From Hibiscus mutabilis (Eukaryota > Streptophyta > Magnoliopsida > Malvales > Malvaceae): a stretch of 64,000 nucleotides of DNA. The first letter of the stretch is position 1. Every line of letters begins with the position of its first letter. Shown piece after piece: positions 49,053 through 60,615 of this stretch. The position numbers were made by a program, and so were the translations under genes. The notes beneath the pieces are model-generated. The model did not search any database and had not been told where the DNA came from. It saw nothing but the letters and a program-made list of their open reading frames with translations. The stretch is taken from NCBI GenBank assembly GCA_019671005.1, contig CM033715.1, forward strand, positions 4,650,001 to 4,714,000, given 5' to 3'.

Positions 49053-49658
49053 CATAAATCTTTTATTTGTTGGATGTTATGATGGAACTTCTGCTATGAC
49101 TTTAAGCACATGTATCTTCTTGGTTTAACTTGGTGAAATCTATAGACTACTGGGTTTGCAACAACGATAATGTGCTTGTTATTTGTGCTTCTAAGAAGGT
49201 TTACCAACACCTGTTGAGTTGAGTGTAAAATGTTTGATTTAAGTAAGGTTCCGTGGTCAAGTTTTATGGGAGTTTTTGTCCTAATTTAGGGATTCGATCC
49301 AAATTTGAATATAGTCAGAGTCTAAAGCGACTACAAGTTCAATTGTAAGATGCATTGCACTCACAATAGGAGGCCTAAATTCAAGCTTTGAAGATAACAT
49401 TGTTGAAAAGGTGTGAGGGCCTAAGTTCAAGCTTTGAAGACAACATTGCTGAAAGGGTAATCTTAGATCCTTAGTTAGAGTAGTTTATGGGTTAATTGCA
49501 TTTTAGGTACTAAATTTTTTGAAACTAATGCAATAAAACCCTTGTTCCTCCCAAAATCTTATGGTTATTTATTTTCTTTAATTTTAAAATCTGTAAAATT
49601 AATACTAAACTCCTTTATTTTTATAGTTTTGTTACTTTTTAAGACCTATTTAATCTAA
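49053..49658. other. 3' flank of helicase copy A
   Basis: Non-coding. A local duplication (aggcctaaattcaagctttga and ggcctaagttcaagctttga, at about 49370 and 49417) is visible. A donor-like gtaagtagat at 48999-49008 just before the stop suggests that a further short 3' exon may have existed, but none was found. Confidence 0.4.
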
Positions 49659-50543
49659 CTAAGGGTGGCAATCGAGTGTTGAATAACCGAAAATCGTAGG
49701 AATCAGAACTGACGGTAATGGAAAATAACCGGAATTTGCACTCATGGGACGAAAATGGGGGAAGTTTTATCATAGAAGCTCAAATGGGGATAGGGACGAG
49801 GATTGTTATATCTGAACCATGGGGATAACTAAACCGTACTTGTATAAATTATAGTGGGGATCCCCGAAAAATATTTGCAGAAATCCCCAATATTTTACAA
49901 AGTTAGATGGTCATAAGGGTAATTTACCCATTTTCAACAAAAATCTAATCTCTCATAACTTGAGTACGACCGACTGGAATATTTTAAAAAAATATACACT
50001 GATCGATTTCGATATGTATTTTAAAAAATATGAATATCTGAATGTTAAAAAGTCATAAAAATTTGACAACATGTTTTTTAGAAAACAGTTTTAGAAGTGA
50101 CTTTGAAAAATTACCAAAAAATCTATAAGATAAATCAGGAAGTGAGCTCATATTTTTATAACCATACGAAAGTCTAGATTCGTTTAAAACATACAGTTCT
50201 TAATTTCAATTTAAATATTGTGAGTTATTAATTTTTGAGTGAAAAAAGGTTGGAAGAAAAGATTGCAGGTTATTTACAAAAACAACAATGACTCGCCATA
50301 AATTGTAAGAGTAAAATTAAAAGAGGTAATTTATATGGTTGGAAAGATCATTGAATCTAGTTCCTTTAAGAACAAATTGAGATTTTTTGTGTATGAGGAA
50401 TAACCGAAAGCCGCGAGAATCGGTAAGAGATGAATATGAGGTCGAAAAAATTCTCGAAATATTTAATAGGGATTTTCCAAAACCGTACCCGCAAGTTTTG
50501 GGATTGTAAAACCGTCCCGAACCCACCCTATTGCCACCCCTAA
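49659..50543. mobile_element. hAT-like non-autonomous element (GGGTGGCAAT ends)
   Basis: The left end TAAGGGTGGCAATCGAGTG mirrors the right end ...CCTATTGCCACCCCTAA. GGGGTGGCAAT ends are widespread in plant hAT elements. Two related internal blocks (ggaatcagaactgacgg; gagaatcggtaagagatg) face inward. A clean 8-bp duplication was not found, so age or end choice is uncertain. Confidence 0.55.
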
Positions 50544-51189
50544 TTTTAACGTTAATCATTCTGCCCCTCGTAATTTAGTCCTAACTTCATTCCCGCCGAT
50601 AACATCGGAAAAGATTCAGTACTGTATCAAAACAGAGGCAGATTACTCCAGGAAGATGCATGTGGTTGAAGCTAAATTCGGATGGGGCGCATAACGAGAT
50701 ACATGGATGGGCATCGTGTGGGGTGTCCTTCAGGATGAGTGGAAGTAGTGGCTGCCTGATTACTCCAAATTCTTGGCGATCTATTTGGTTTTAGAAGCAG
50801 AATTATGAGGAGTTTTTTAAGGTTTACGCACTATTTGATCATATGGAGCGAGGTGGTTTATCATGAAAGTGGATAGTGGAAAGGCGCTGCGTCTATTACA
50901 TCGAAAATCGCAGGAGGCAGTGGCGTTCACCATTCTTTATCACATTGATGACTTTATTTGAAAGGTGGTATTCAAATATGTTTATCATGAAGGTAATTAA
51001 CTGACTGTTGGTACGACGAAATGAGCCCTTATCATGTATTTGAAATATTGTATCTTTTATATTTCCGGATGAAATTTTATTTTTTCTTGTACACTCATTG
51101 TAATACCTTAGGGCATTAGGTCAGCTTTTTCATTATTTATAAAAAAGGAAACACAAAATCATATTAAATTTACTGTACTAATACATGAA
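50544..51189. other. Gene-free spacer
   Basis: Slightly GC-richer than its neighbours (ggatggggcgcataacgag; ggagcgaggtggtttatc), so it may be an old exon or transposon remnant. No family was recognised and no frame stays open. Confidence 0.35.
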
Positions 51190-51700
51190 CAAAAATCATC
51201 TGCCTCTAATCATGCTTCTTTTTATGCCACACACTAAAAATTACTAAAAAATAAATTTTAAACTCTAACTCTAATTTCACATCCTAAACTCAACACCCTA
51301 AAAAATACACCACACCCATAATTTCTTAAACCGTAACATTAAACCCTAAACCCTAAATCTTAAACCTACTTTTTTAAAGTGTGGCACCAAAAGAGACATA
51401 GTTTGAGACAGACAATTTTCATCCCTAATACATTTAAATTTTCCTTGTTTCTCAGGAATAGAAATATTCTACCTTTTTAGTGCTCGTACTTATGCCCCAC
51501 ATTAAAAAATAGATTTATGGTTTGGGGTTTAAGGTTTAAGGTTATAATTTATGGTTAGAAATTAGGAAATTTGGGGTAGGGTGTAGAGTTTATGATTTAG
51601 AATTTAGGGTTAGGACTTAAATTTTGATTTTCAGTGTTTTTTAATGTTGAGACATAAAAAGTGGCACCGAAAAGGGGCAGATGATTTTTATCCGTTTCTC
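51190..51700. repeat. Paired MITE-like repeats with telomere-like cores
   Basis: Left half: catgcttctttttatgccac, then CCCTAAACCCTAAATC-like filler and gtgtggcaccaaaagagac. Right half: cgtacttatgccccacatta with filler of the opposite polarity (ggggtttaaggtttaagg, agggttaggac), then aaaaagtggcaccgaaaagg. Two members of the family of 4321-4500 appear to lie back to back, forming a large imperfect inverted repeat. Confidence 0.6.
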
Positions 51701-51718
51701 AATAGTATTGTTGTTTTA

Positions 51719-52105
51719 GGCAATTTTAAATCAAAAACTCTTTTTAAATATTTAATTAGAAGAATAACCTCCTACCAGTATTATTTGAAAAAATGACCCT
51801 CAAATCGTCCGCGTAAGGCAAACTAGCTTTTTACGGTACGTGAGTTCGAAAGTTACTTTTTACAAGACGAGAGTTCGAAATTGGCTTTTTATAAAACGCG
51901 AATTTCGTGTTGAATAAGTTGATAAAAATAATAATAATTTATCACATTTTTTAACATATAACTTATTTTTATAGGACGAAACTCGCTATTATAAAACGCA
52001 AATTTATCTTATGTGAAATGAAGAGGATCATTTTTTTAAAATAATATTGGCAAGCGTTATTCTTCTAATTAAATATTTAAAATGTGCTTTTGATTTAAAA
52101 ATGCG
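51719..52105. mobile_element. Mutator-like MITE, 387 bp, 9-bp duplication GTTGTTTTA
   Basis: The left end GGCAATTTTAAATCAAAAACTC is mirrored by ...TTTTGATTTAAAAATGCG. Arms stay inverted for about 110 bp (tatttaattagaagaataac versus gttattcttctaattaaata). Exact duplications of GTTGTTTTA occur at 51710-51718 and 52106-52114. The interior carries short inverted cgcg-containing phrases (aaacgcgaatttcg; aaaacgcaaattt). Confidence 0.85.
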
Positions 52106-52354
52106 GTTGTTTTACATGTTCTCGCACCGTTAGCTTCTTTTTACTAAATTACATCTTTTTTGTCTTTGATTTTTTTTTAAAAAAATCATTTTAGTTTTTA
52201 AATTTGTTGACTCTCGGATTTTATTTTGTTTGTTAAATTAAACTAATTAACTGAAAAAATAAACTAGCTATTTTTTCTTTTTCAATACTAAGGTCAACTA
52301 TTTTGTTCATTTAGGAAAAAATAAAATAATGAAAATACTTGACACAAAAAAATA

Positions 52355-52833
52355 AAGTTAATTACACTGCACATTCTCAAACTATGATCCTCATTTTAAA
52401 TTGGTCCCTAGAGTTTTAAACGTGCCAATTTCATCCATAAACTATAACTCCATTCTAAATTGATCCCTAAACCTTTGAATATTATAGTCCTCATTCTAAA
52501 GTAGTCCCCCAAACTTTTGAAAGTTTCGATTTCATCATCAAATTATCGTTTATGTTGCATCATATTATTACATAATACACATCAATGTTTACATCAAAAT
52601 TAATAATTTTATAACGGTTTTATTAACATGAGATATGATTAACAAATGTTGATGATTTGAGATGAAATTAGAACCTTCAAAAGTTTATGGACTAATTTAG
52701 AATGAAAGTCATAGTTTGGGGATAAAATTAAAATCTTCAAAAGTTTGGGGACTGATTTAGAACAATGGTCATAGTTTGAGGACCAATTTAAAATGAGGCT
52801 CATAATTTGGAGACGTGTGGTGCAATTAACTCC
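52355..52833. mobile_element. Mutator-like MITE, about 480 bp
   Basis: AGTTAATTACACTGCACATT on the left opposes GTGTGGTGCAATTAACT on the right. Long arms (about 190 bp) contain ggtccctagagttttaaac and its inverse partner near 52770. The flanks are A-rich, so the duplication cannot be judged. Confidence 0.7.
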
Positions 52834-52927
52834 GAAAAAATTTAAAAAATATAAAAAATATTAAGAGTTGTAAATTTCAAAAAGACAAAATGCATGTTGT
52901 CATCATGACATTTTTGTTATTTTCCTG

Positions 52928-53256
52928 CCAAATAAAAAATAAGCCCTTAAATTAAGTTTGTTTTTTTGCTTTTAGTTCTCAAATATTTTTAGTTAAAATA
53001 AATACTTAAACTATTTTCTGGTCAAAATAAGTATTTAAACTGTCATTGTTTTGCTTTTAGTCCTTAAATCATCTTTTGATAAAAAAAATCGTTGTGACAT
53101 GTCAACATCTTATTGACTAAAATAATTTGTTAACTTAGATAACTATTGGACTTAAAGTGATAAAAATAATAGCTTAGGTACTATTTTTGACCAAAAAGAT
53201 AGTTAAAGGACAAAAACAAAATAATATATTTTAAGAGCTGATTTTTCATTTAAGCT
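52928..53256. mobile_element. MITE with long inverted arms
   Basis: aaataaaaaataagccctta at the left is mirrored by agagctgatttttcattta at the right, with further inverted matches inside (ttttctggtcaaaataagta versus tactatttttgaccaaaaag). Borders are approximate and no duplication was identified. Confidence 0.55.
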
Positions 53257-53366
53257 AAATTTTAAATACAAACTTGATTAATTTAAAAAACAGTTATACC
53301 TAAATTTGCAAAAAAAAGAAATAAGTACCCCACCACACAAATATGTAGTAAAAAGTTATATTTAAC

Positions 53367-54348
53367 AAGTATAGTAGAAGTTCCTATACTATATCTAAAA
53401 ATTTATTTTAGTCCCTCCACTGCAATAAGGAATGTTTTAGTCCTTGTACTATATTTATAAGTTCACTTTAGTCACTTTACTATGTAAGGGAACATTTTAG
53501 TCCTTGTACGTTTAAAAAGTTAACATTTTGGTCCAAAACAATTAAGTTATTGATATTTAGTTTAAATATTTTAGTTTAAACACTCTTTAGATCCCTTTCA
53601 ATTTTGAATTCGAGCAAATTAATCTTCCAAAATATTTTTATTTACTTACTTTCAAAATGCACACTTTAATATTAACAAATGTTAATATATTAATATATTT
53701 ATAAATTATTCAATTTATTTAATACACTTTATTTAATATCGATGTAAAGGAAAATATATATATTTCTATAGTTAGTTAAGTACACTATTAATTCATTTAT
53801 TAATAAATTAATCGTCATATTAAATCATGTATTTAAATTGATGTAAAGCAAAATTACACACTGTATTAATCAATTTATTTAAATTCAATGTAAAGGAGAA
53901 ATGTACATCGTGTTATCATTTATTAGTAAATTAATCACTTTAAAAAATATATTATTATTATTATATACTTTAAATAAATTACTCTTAATTTTCAAGAGGG
54001 GTCAATTTGCTCAATTTCGAAATTGATAAGGACTTAAAGTGTGTTTAAACCAAAATGTTTAAGTCAACTAACAATAATTTTAGTGTTTTGGACCAAAATG
54101 TTAACTTTTCAAACGTTCATGCACTAAAATGTTAATTTCTATAGAAGAGGAAATGTTAACTTTTCAAATTAACAAGGACTAAAATGTTCCTTTTTATAGT
54201 AGAGGGACTAAAATGAACTTTTACATATAGTACAAGGACTAAAATAAACTTTTAGGTTTAATATAAGGACTGAAATATTCCTTATTAAAGTAGAAGGATT
54301 AAAATGAACTTTTAAATATAATACAAGGACTTCTATTACACATTAACC
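53367..54348. mobile_element. Mutator-like non-autonomous element, 982 bp
   Basis: Inverted arms of about 350 bp contain repeated phrases such as ggactaaaatgaacttttac on the right and its complement on the left. Exact 10-bp flanks TATATTTAAC occur at 53357-53366 and 54349-54358, consistent with a 9-10-bp Mutator duplication. The AT-rich centre has no coding capacity. The right end lies 229 bp before the first exon found in helicase copy B, in the place where copy A has its first exon and promoter. Confidence 0.85.
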
Positions 54349-57300
54349 TATATTTAACCTATTAAAAACTAGACTGAATATTATACATATAACTTGCTGA
54401 AAAAGTACTTGTAAACAGAAACAAAAATTTCAATAATACTTAGATTAGAACTGAAATTGAACAAAAATGCTTACAAATTTCTCGAGCAGTGTGAATCATT
54501 TTTACGTGGCGAAAATCGTGTGTTTGTTGGCTGTTATGGATTCATTTGATCTGTTTTATTTTGATCTCACTTGCTAGGTGGGGATGATTCCTTTTTCATT
54601 TCAGTCAGTGAAACAATATATCGGGTCATATCTTTTGTCTTTGTTAGACGAGACACGGGCAGCTATGTGTTCATCTATGGAAATTATAGATCGAGCACCA
54701 TATGCCGAAGTGACATTCCTTAATGAGGCAAAGCCACATGGATCATTGCGGTTTGAAGTGAAGGTTGATTACTGGAGAAACAGGTTCAGTGATCTTGGGA
54801 AGGAACCATATAAGACATTGCCTGGAGATGTTTTGATCATAGCGGATGTGAAACCCGAAACTGCTTCTGATTTACAAAGGGCAGGGAAAACATGGATTTT
54901 TGCCTTAGTCACGAATGTTCAAAATGATGATGATGAGGGTGACAACGAGGATAATAGCTCATCCACATCCTTCAAAGTAATGACATTGGAAGACATCTTT
55001 TCAAAAGATGATTTGCAGAAATCACTCTATGTTGTTCACTTGACAAATGTAACCACAGAGAGACGAATATGGGATGCATTGCAAATGAAGAGAAACTCGG
55101 AGATTATCAATGAAGTTTTGCACACTGATTCTGTGGTATGGTATCACGTTACCTATATGTTTGAGATTTGGTTCTGCGAATGTGGCAGTATATTGGATAA
55201 ATTTGCAATTGTTTTTCATAATTAGGTGTTTCCTATGATGCGAGTGGATTTGTTTATTAAGCATCATGCAATATGGTTATTCTTTGTGTTTAACAAGTTA
55301 AGATATTCCATGTGTCCAGCTAGCACCATTAATGTACCATGAGTTTAGCATTTCATAGTTTCCTTTGGTTTTACATGTGGCTGCATAACTGGTTTTGATA
55401 TATTCATTGTTATTACTTGAGGACCATGTTTGAGGAATTTATTGTTGCTTTAATGAATTTCGTTAACTTCCGTGTTGTATGCAGGAAGCAGAAGGCTGCA
55501 GGTTCTGTTCCTCAGAGATTTTTGGAAACTGGAATGAGAATTTTCTGACAAGTTTGCTATCTAAACTGAATGATTCGCAAAAGCAGTCCATTGTTGCTTG
55601 TCTCAACAAACTGCAGTGCAACCACAAGTCTCATGTGGAACTTATTTGGGGGCCACCAGGAACAGGGAAAACTAAAACTGTGAGTGCGCTGCTGTTTGCT
55701 CTGTTGAGAATGAAGTATAGGACACTCACTTGTGCCCCAACAAATGTTGCAATTGCAGAGGTAGCTTCTCGTGTCTTAAAGCTGGTAAAAGAAGCTAACA
55801 AAACATGCTCTGCCGCTGATGATCAATTTTGTTCATTGGGAGACATCCTCATATTTGGCAGCAAAGAGAGACTTAAAGTTAATTCTGAGATTGAAGAAAT
55901 ATTTCTGGATTATAGTGTAAAACGGCTTACGGAGTGCTTTGGACCGCTAGGTTGGTGGCACTGTTTTACTTCAATGATTACTTTTCTTGAAGATTGTGGC
56001 CTCGATTATCGTATTTTCTTGGGAAATGAAACAACAAAAGAGATTGAACATGGTAGTGACGATGAAAACCGGGATAAAGAATGTTGCAGGGAAACCGACT
56101 GTAAGAAGGGAACACACAAACATTTCTTGAATATGCAAGAGAAAGGTTTGCCAGTACAGCAATGCCACTGAGAAGATGTCTGTCAATTTTACACACGCAT
56201 ATACCCAAAATCTACTTTCAGGGACATAATTTCAAAGGCCTTGGAATTCTTTTAGGTCTCCTTGATTCTTTTGAAACTTTGCTGTTCTTTGATGGTATAG
56301 CTTCGGAAGAAGTGGAGGACAGCTTTTTACACTCAAAAGATGATAAACTGCTTCACCAAAATCTTTGTGGTCCATCTCAACAGCTGTGCTCAATAAGAAG
56401 CCATTGTATTTCTGTTCTGAAAGCCCTTCGAAATTCTCTTAGTGAAATTAAACTGCCAAGTGCTAAGAACAAATTTTCCATAGTTCGATTCTGCTTTCAA
56501 TCAGCTTCTTTGCTTTTTTCCACTGCATGCAGTTCGTACAAACTGTATAAAGTTGAAATGAAACCACTCGATGTGTTGGTAATCGATGAAGCAGCGCAGT
56601 TGAAAGAATGTGAATCGGCCATACCCATGCAATTGTCGGGCATAGAACATTCAGTTCTTATTGGTGATGAATGGCAGTTGCCTGCTACAGTTCTAAGCAA
56701 TGTATGTAAATTATACTTGGTTTGTTGTCATAGTTTATTTCTAGAGTTCCCTTGCATATTTTCCGCTCATTTATTACCTGACATAACTTGTTTTAATTTC
56801 TTTGTAGGTTTCTAGTGAAGCTGGTTTTGGAAGAAGTCTATTTCAGAGGTTGACTACTTTGGGTTATTCAAAGCACCTACTGAATATTCAGTACAGAATG
56901 CATCCATCGATTAGTTGCTTTCCGAATGCATGTTTCTATGATAACCAGATCTTGGATGCTGTTGGTGTTAAGCATAAGAGTTATGAGAAACATTATCTTC
57001 CATGGCCTATGTTTGGCCCCTATTCGTTTATACATGTCTCCGGAAGAGAGGAGAAGGATGATTTGGGGCGTAGCCTCCGAAACATGGTTGAGGTAGCGGT
57101 TGTGCAGATGTTGGTGCAAATTCTGTTCAAAGGTAATTATCACTACCTTAGATTTTAATGCTATAATATCTATTTTTGAGGGTTAGATTAGGCCTTTTCA
57201 ATTCACTTCATATTAAAATCAGAAAGCAATCTTCTTGTTTAATTAGATTGATTTATTTTTTGTTATAATTGTTGCTTTTGCATACAGCATGGAGTAGCTC

Positions 57301-60300
57301 AAGAGAGAGGCTCAGCATTGGCATAATATCTCCCTATGCTGCTCAGGTTGGTGCAATTCAGGAGAAACTTGGTAGGAAGTACGAGAGTGCTGATAACTTC
57401 GAAGTGAAGCTGAAGTCAGTTGATGGGTTTCAGGGTGGTGACGAAGGCATTATAATAATATCAACTGTTAGATCCAATCGAACGGGAGCAATTGGTTTCG
57501 TATCCAATTCTCAAAGAACTAATGTTGCTCTTACAAGGGCTAGGTATGCCCTTGGATTAACCTTTTCTATTTCTATCCAGTTTTTGCAATGCCTTGAAGT
57601 TGCATTATATTACTGAGTTTTAATGCTTTCTCAGGCACTGCCTCTGGATTTTGGGGGATGGAAAAACACTGGCCGAACGTGAATCTGTTTGGCAGGCTTT
57701 AGTTCATGATGCGAAGTCCCGTAATGGTTTCTTTGATGCTGATGAAGACAAGGAATTGGCTAAAGCTATTTTTCATGCCAAGAAAGAGTTTGATCAGCTT
57801 GATGACTTGCTTAATCAGGATAGTGTTCTCTTCAAGAATGCTAGGTGGAAGGTTGTAATTTATGCCGGATAAAACTTACTATCATTCTACTTGTTCTATG
57901 TAGTTTGATCATTCTACTTGTTCCATTAGATACTGTGTGCATTTTACGCTAAGGGGTAAACTTTTCTTCTTTTCGTTTTCCTTCACCTCAGGTTCTTTTT
58001 AGTGATAACTTCAGAAAGTCATTTGGGAAGGTGAAATCTGCCCAGGCCCAGAAATCAGTTTTAAACCTTCTGTTACAACTTTCCTGTGGCTGGCGACCTA
58101 AGAAGAGAAATGTGGACATAATTTGCAAAAGTTCTTCCATGGTGTTGAAACAATTTAAGGTTGAGGGCCTTTATATTGTCTGCTCAATTGATATAGTGAA
58201 GGAGCAGAGGTACACTCAAGTATTGAAGGCTTGGGATCTTCTGCCATTGGAGGATATTGAGAGACTGGTGAAGCGCCTAGATCTCATTTTCAAAATGTAT
58301 TCGGATGACTTTATCTGTCATTGCAATGAGAAATATCTGGAGAGGTATGTGACCATAATGGTAGTCCTATCTTGTAAATAAATATAACTTTGTTTTCTTT
58401 TATAAGTTTGAATATTATGTCTTATTTGTAGTAATTCTTATCTTCCGCATTGTTTTTACTCTTTTTTCCCCATTTTTGCTTTTAGGCATTTGGAGGTTCC
58501 CAAAACTTGGACCTCATTTGATGTTGTGAGGTACAAAACATTAAGCCAAGATGAAGCGGAAAACGGTTCAAATGGTAGCGCTTCAGTTAGCGGATGTTAT
58601 TTAGAGAACTCTAAAGTCAGTGAGAGCTTGCTCTTGATGAAGTTCTACTCCTTATCGTCTGGATTCTTGAGCCATCTTATTTGTGATCACGATGGAAGAG
58701 AACTAGAACTTCCGTTCGAGGTGACTGACCATGAACGTGATATAATTTTATTCCCAAGAAGTACATTCATATTAGGCAGGTCAGGCACTGGGAAGACTAC
58801 TGTGCTGGCTATGAAGTTGTTTAAACAAGAGCAATCGCACCTGTTAGCAACCAGAGGTTTCGATGCAGTCGGCACAAATAGCTCTAATGATGCCCTTCGA
58901 GCAAACAGAGATATGGGTGGTGTTGGAAGGACGGTAGCAAAACTCCATTGCGCCAACTTTTCGTCACAGTCAGCCCAAAACTTTGTCAGGCAGTGAAACA
59001 TCATGTTCTTCAATTCAAAAGGTGTGTTGGATGCTGAGATAAGATGGTTATCTTTCCGGTTAGGGTACTTTATTTAGTTGCATGTGTTTTTTCTGACAAA
59101 ACTTGTTGTACGGGTTTGTCAGTGGAGGAAAATTTTCTCAAGAGAGTGCTTTGCAAGATGTGGATGATATCGATGGTGCAGCACAATTCAAGGATTTTCC
59201 TGATTCATTTGTGGATATTCTTCCCGAGTCATACCCTCTAGTTATAACCTGGCAGAAGTTTCTGATTATGCTTGATGGAACAATCGGCAACTCATTCTTT
59301 GAGAAATTCTATGATTCAAGGGAGCTATCGAATTTGGAAGTTGGAAATGCACCAACCTTGGTTCGAAATTGTATGAGAACAAGGGAGGTTAACTTTGAGA
59401 AGTTCTGTTCGGTTTATTGGCCCCATTTTAATGATAGGCTGACAAATAAACTTGACTCATCCAGAGTTTATACAGAGATAATGTCTTATATCAAAGGTGG
59501 CTTGAAATCTGGGGATTCCTGTGATGGTAGACTCAGTAAGAATGATTATGTAAAACTATCCGAGGGTCGGGCCTCTACCTTAAGTTCACCTGAGAGAGAG
59601 ATGGTATATGATATTTTCCAAGATTACGAAAAAATGAAGGGAGAAAATGGTGTGTTTGATTTGGATGATGTTGTGAATGATCTTCATCGTCGACTTCAAA
59701 ATGAAGTATATGAGGGTGACATTATGGATTTTGTTTATATCGACGAGGTTCAAGATCTGAAAATGAGGCAGATTTCTCTTTTCAAACATGTTTGCAAAAA
59801 TGTTAGTGAAGGCTTTGTTTTCTGTGGGGACACAGCTCAAACCATTGCTAGGGGGATTGATTTTAGGTTTGAAGATATTCGATCACTTTTCTACGAAGAG
59901 TTTGTTTTGGGAACAAAATGCGAATCAAATCATGGGAAAATGGAGAAGGGCCAAATATCTGAAAGTTTTCACTTGAGCCAGAATTTTCGTACGCATGATG
60001 GTGTATTAAGGCTAGCTCAGAGTGTAATCGATCTTCTTTACCATTTCTTTCCTTCATTTGTTGATAGTTTATCCCCTGAAACTAGCCTCATATACGGAGA
60101 AGCTCTGACTTGGCTTGAATCTGACAGTGAAGAAGACAATATAGTTGCAAAAATATTCACAAACAGTGGTAAAGCTGAGGATCGTATGGTTGGATTTGGA
60201 TCGGAGCAAGTCATACTAGTACGAGATGATCCTGCCAAGAATGAAATTTTGAAGTATGCTGGCAAGCAAGCTCTAGTTCTGACCATAGTTGAATGCAAAG

Positions 60301-60376
60301 GTTTAGAGTTTCAGGTATTTCGTGTTTAATGATTACTCTTGTTTTTTTATCATCCTATTCTGCTCGTCTTTGACTA

Positions 60377-60414
60377 ATACATACATACATACATATATAC
60401 ATATATATATAATT
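60377..60414. repeat. (ACAT)n/(AT)n microsatellite in intron of copy B
   Basis: tacatacatacatacatat followed by an AT run lies in the intron after the UvrD exon. It is an ordinary simple repeat, likely polymorphic. Confidence 0.85.
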
Positions 60415-60615
60415 TGTATGTTTACCGCTTGTGTTTAATAATTGATCTGAATGCATCCATGTTATGATTAAATTTTTTTTTACATTCTATTTCTGTAGGA
60501 TGTATTATTGTACAACTTTTTTGGTTCATCACCTTTAAAGAATCAATGGAGAATTGTATATGAGTTCATGAAGGAGCAAGGCTTACTTGATGCCAATTGT
60601 CCATTCCCAAGATTA

